From positions 1-7,628 of the forward strand of contig JAISQX010000153.1 in the NCBI GenBank assembly GCA_031273965.1: 7,628 nt of DNA. The letters are read 5' to 3'. The DNA is from Clostridiales bacterium. Lineage in GTDB: Bacteria > Bacillota > Clostridia > Christensenellales > JAISNN01. The stretch's first letter is position 1. The number at the start of each line of letters is the position of its first letter. A program made the translations under genes and the position numbers. Shown here one piece after another: positions 6,542 to 7,628 of this stretch. Under the pieces are notes generated by a model that saw only the letters and a program-made list of their open reading frames with translations, did no database searches and had not been told where the DNA came from.

Positions 6542-6569
6542 TCGATAATCCGGTTCGTTTGTTTATAAT
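6542..6569 (+). promoter_or_regulatory. promoter candidate for the PHP hydrolase gene
   Basis: TCGATA (6542-6547, four of six -35 positions) stands 16 bases before a perfect TATAAT (6564-6569). The transcript would start near 6576 and give a leader of about 33 bases with AAGGAA at 6595-6600. This would allow the PHP gene to be expressed separately from the small gene before it. Confidence 0.5.
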
Positions 6570-6608
6570 TTGCGGCGTCGCCGTCTGAAAACACAAGGAA
6601 ATTCGCAT

Positions 6609-7553
6609 ATGAAAAAATATTTTCCGGTTGAGTTGCATTGTCACACTATACACAGCGACGGTTCAATGACGCCCGAAGCTTTGGTGGAAAACGCGCAAAA
6701 AAGGGGTTATTCGGCTATCGCCTTGACGGATCACAATACGGCTTCCGGTTTTATCGACGCGGTAAAATCCGGTGAAAAAAATCGTGTAGTCGTGATAAAG
6801 GGCATCGAGTGGACTACGTTTTTTGGGCATATCGTCTGTTTGCACGACGACGATTTTGTCGTGGACTGGCGCAGTTTGACCATGGAAAATATCGACGAAA
6901 AAGCCGAGGAAGCTAAAATTAGGGGAGCGATTTTGACTTTGGCTCATCCCAAACGTATAGGCTCGCCCGTTGGCACGGGGTGCCATATGGATTTTCCGAT
7001 AAAGAGATTTGATTGCTTTTCCGCCGTCGAGGTGTGGTCTCAAAACGAACTTCCCGATTCGGATGCGAACAAACTCTCCGAGCGCATGTATGACGAATTA
7101 CTCGGCAAGGGCTTTAGACTCGCCGCCGTTTACGGTTATGACTGGCATACGCCTCTTATGGACAGAGAATATTTTATAAACACTTACATAGGCGCCGAAG
7201 AGTGTACGCCGGAAGCGTTAAAAGACGGAATCCGCCGCGGAGACACATATTTGGCTTTTGGTTTGAAAGCGGAATTATACGCCGACGGAGCTCCTCTTGC
7301 TTTCGGAGCGGAAATATCCCGCGGAAAGCATAGTTTTTATATGAAAATCCAAAAAGGACTTTGCAATGGAGCAACCGCGCCCAAGAGCGTCGTTCTGAAA
7401 GGAACGGCTTTGAACGAGGAATTGCGTTTTGACGTCGGCGCGCATATTTTAGTGGAGCTAAAAAAAGGCTGGCTCAGGTTTGCGGCGGAGGGAGATGCGG
7501 GAGAAAGAAAAAACCTGCCGTTAATTTTTACGAGTCCGATATTCGTTTTGTAA
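6609..7553 (+). CDS. PHP-domain metallohydrolase, CehA/McbA-like
   Basis: The 314-residue protein carries a full set of PHP metal-binding residues. These are H10 and H12 in ELHCHTIHSDG with D17, then H42 in LTDHNT, E67 in GIEWTT, H113 in LAHP, and D178 with H180 in YGYDWH. These ligands normally hold two or three metal ions that hydrolyse phosphoesters or, in CehA and McbA, the ester bond of carbaryl; the substrate here is unknown. FDCFSAVEVWSQ (134-145) is also typical of the CehA-like branch. Residues 225-314 form a small beta-rich C-terminal region. I place the start at ATG 6609, with AAGGAA 6595-6600 eight bases upstream, rather than the in-frame TTG at 6570, which would add a basic MRRRRLKTQGNSH leader and sits inside the promoter region. 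It is probably cytoplasmic. The usual N-terminal beta domain is missing and appears encoded by the preceding gene. Confidence 0.87.
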   Translation: MKKYFPVELHCHTIHSDGSMTPEALVENAQKRGYSAIALTDHNTASGFIDAVKSGEKNRVVVIKGIEWTTFFGHIVCLHDDDFVVDWRSLTMENIDEKAEEAKIRGAILTLAHPKRIGSPVGTGCHMDFPIKRFDCFSAVEVWSQNELPDSDANKLSERMYDELLGKGFRLAAVYGYDWHTPLMDREYFINTYIGAEECTPEALKDGIRRGDTYLAFGLKAELYADGAPLAFGAEISRGKHSFYMKIQKGLCNGATAPKSVVLKGTALNEELRFDVGAHILVELKKGWLRFAAEGDAGERKNLPLIFTSPIFVL

Positions 7554-7570
7554 ACGTCAAAGTCGGAAAA

Positions 7571-7610
7571 CGCGTTTATTTTAATCGAAAAAAAATTTTA
7601 AAATAACGCG
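7571..7610. terminator. long inverted repeat after the PHP gene, possible terminator
   Basis: The arms 7571-7584 and 7598-7610 pair over 13 base pairs with one bulged T, beginning with CGCG and continuing AT-rich, around a 13-base A-rich loop. It sits 17 bases behind the PHP stop codon. On the + strand no T run follows; on the - strand the stem is followed by TTTT (complement of 7567-7570), so it may terminate a convergent gene beyond the right edge as well as protect or end the + strand message. Confidence 0.45.
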
Positions 7611-7628
7611 ATATCATAAAATAGTTAA

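Noticed and set aside
6570..6608. TTG start giving the PHP protein an extra 13-residue basic N-terminus
   Set aside because: The TTG directly follows the TATAAT at 6564-6569, upstream of the predicted transcript start, whereas ATG 6609 has AAGGAA at good spacing and fits where the PHP domain begins.

Overview
The window looks like chromosomal DNA of a moderately AT-rich anaerobic Firmicute, most likely an uncultured member of the Clostridia. This is inferred from the gene families, the AGGA/GGGG-type ribosome binding sites, the sigma-A-like promoters (TTTACA-17-TATAAT) and the preference for TAA stops. No taxonomic marker is present to prove it. All convincing genes lie on the + strand. There is no CRISPR array, transposase, tRNA, rRNA or integrase.

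Layout. (1) 2-451: C-terminal two thirds of a YhhQ/VUT-family queuosine-precursor transporter, cut by the left edge. (2) 452-774: a 323-base gene-free region holding a terminator-like structured element, an extended -10 promoter followed by two overlapping alternative hairpins, and a near-consensus promoter directly in front of ileS. (3) 775-3909: complete isoleucyl-tRNA synthetase of the long, eukaryote-like type 2. (4) 3913-4794: RlmI/RlmK-like SAM-dependent methyltransferase, 3 bases behind ileS and so probably in its operon. (5) 4875-5597: compact RluA-family pseudouridine synthase without an S4 domain. (6) 5672-5949: a possible 21-codon leader ORF overlapping xseB, the small subunit of exonuclease VII; no xseA is in the window. 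(7) 6066-6518 and 6609-7553: two neighbouring genes that look like the separated N-terminal beta domain and PHP metallohydrolase domain of CehA/McbA-type proteins. The second has its own promoter candidate. (8) 7554-7628: a strong AT-rich inverted repeat, with the right edge of the window just beyond it.

How the genes fit together. The left two thirds has a translation and RNA-modification theme: tRNA queuosine precursor uptake, tRNA-Ile charging, a probable rRNA/RNA methyltransferase and a pseudouridine synthase. The right part is DNA repair (XseB) plus a probable metal-dependent hydrolase of unknown substrate. Most of this is housekeeping. The points most worth a second look are the split CehA-like gene pair, the leader ORF fused by ATGA overlap to an orphan xseB, and the two unexplained structured stretches between the transporter and ileS. 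I did not find a convincing new multi-gene system.
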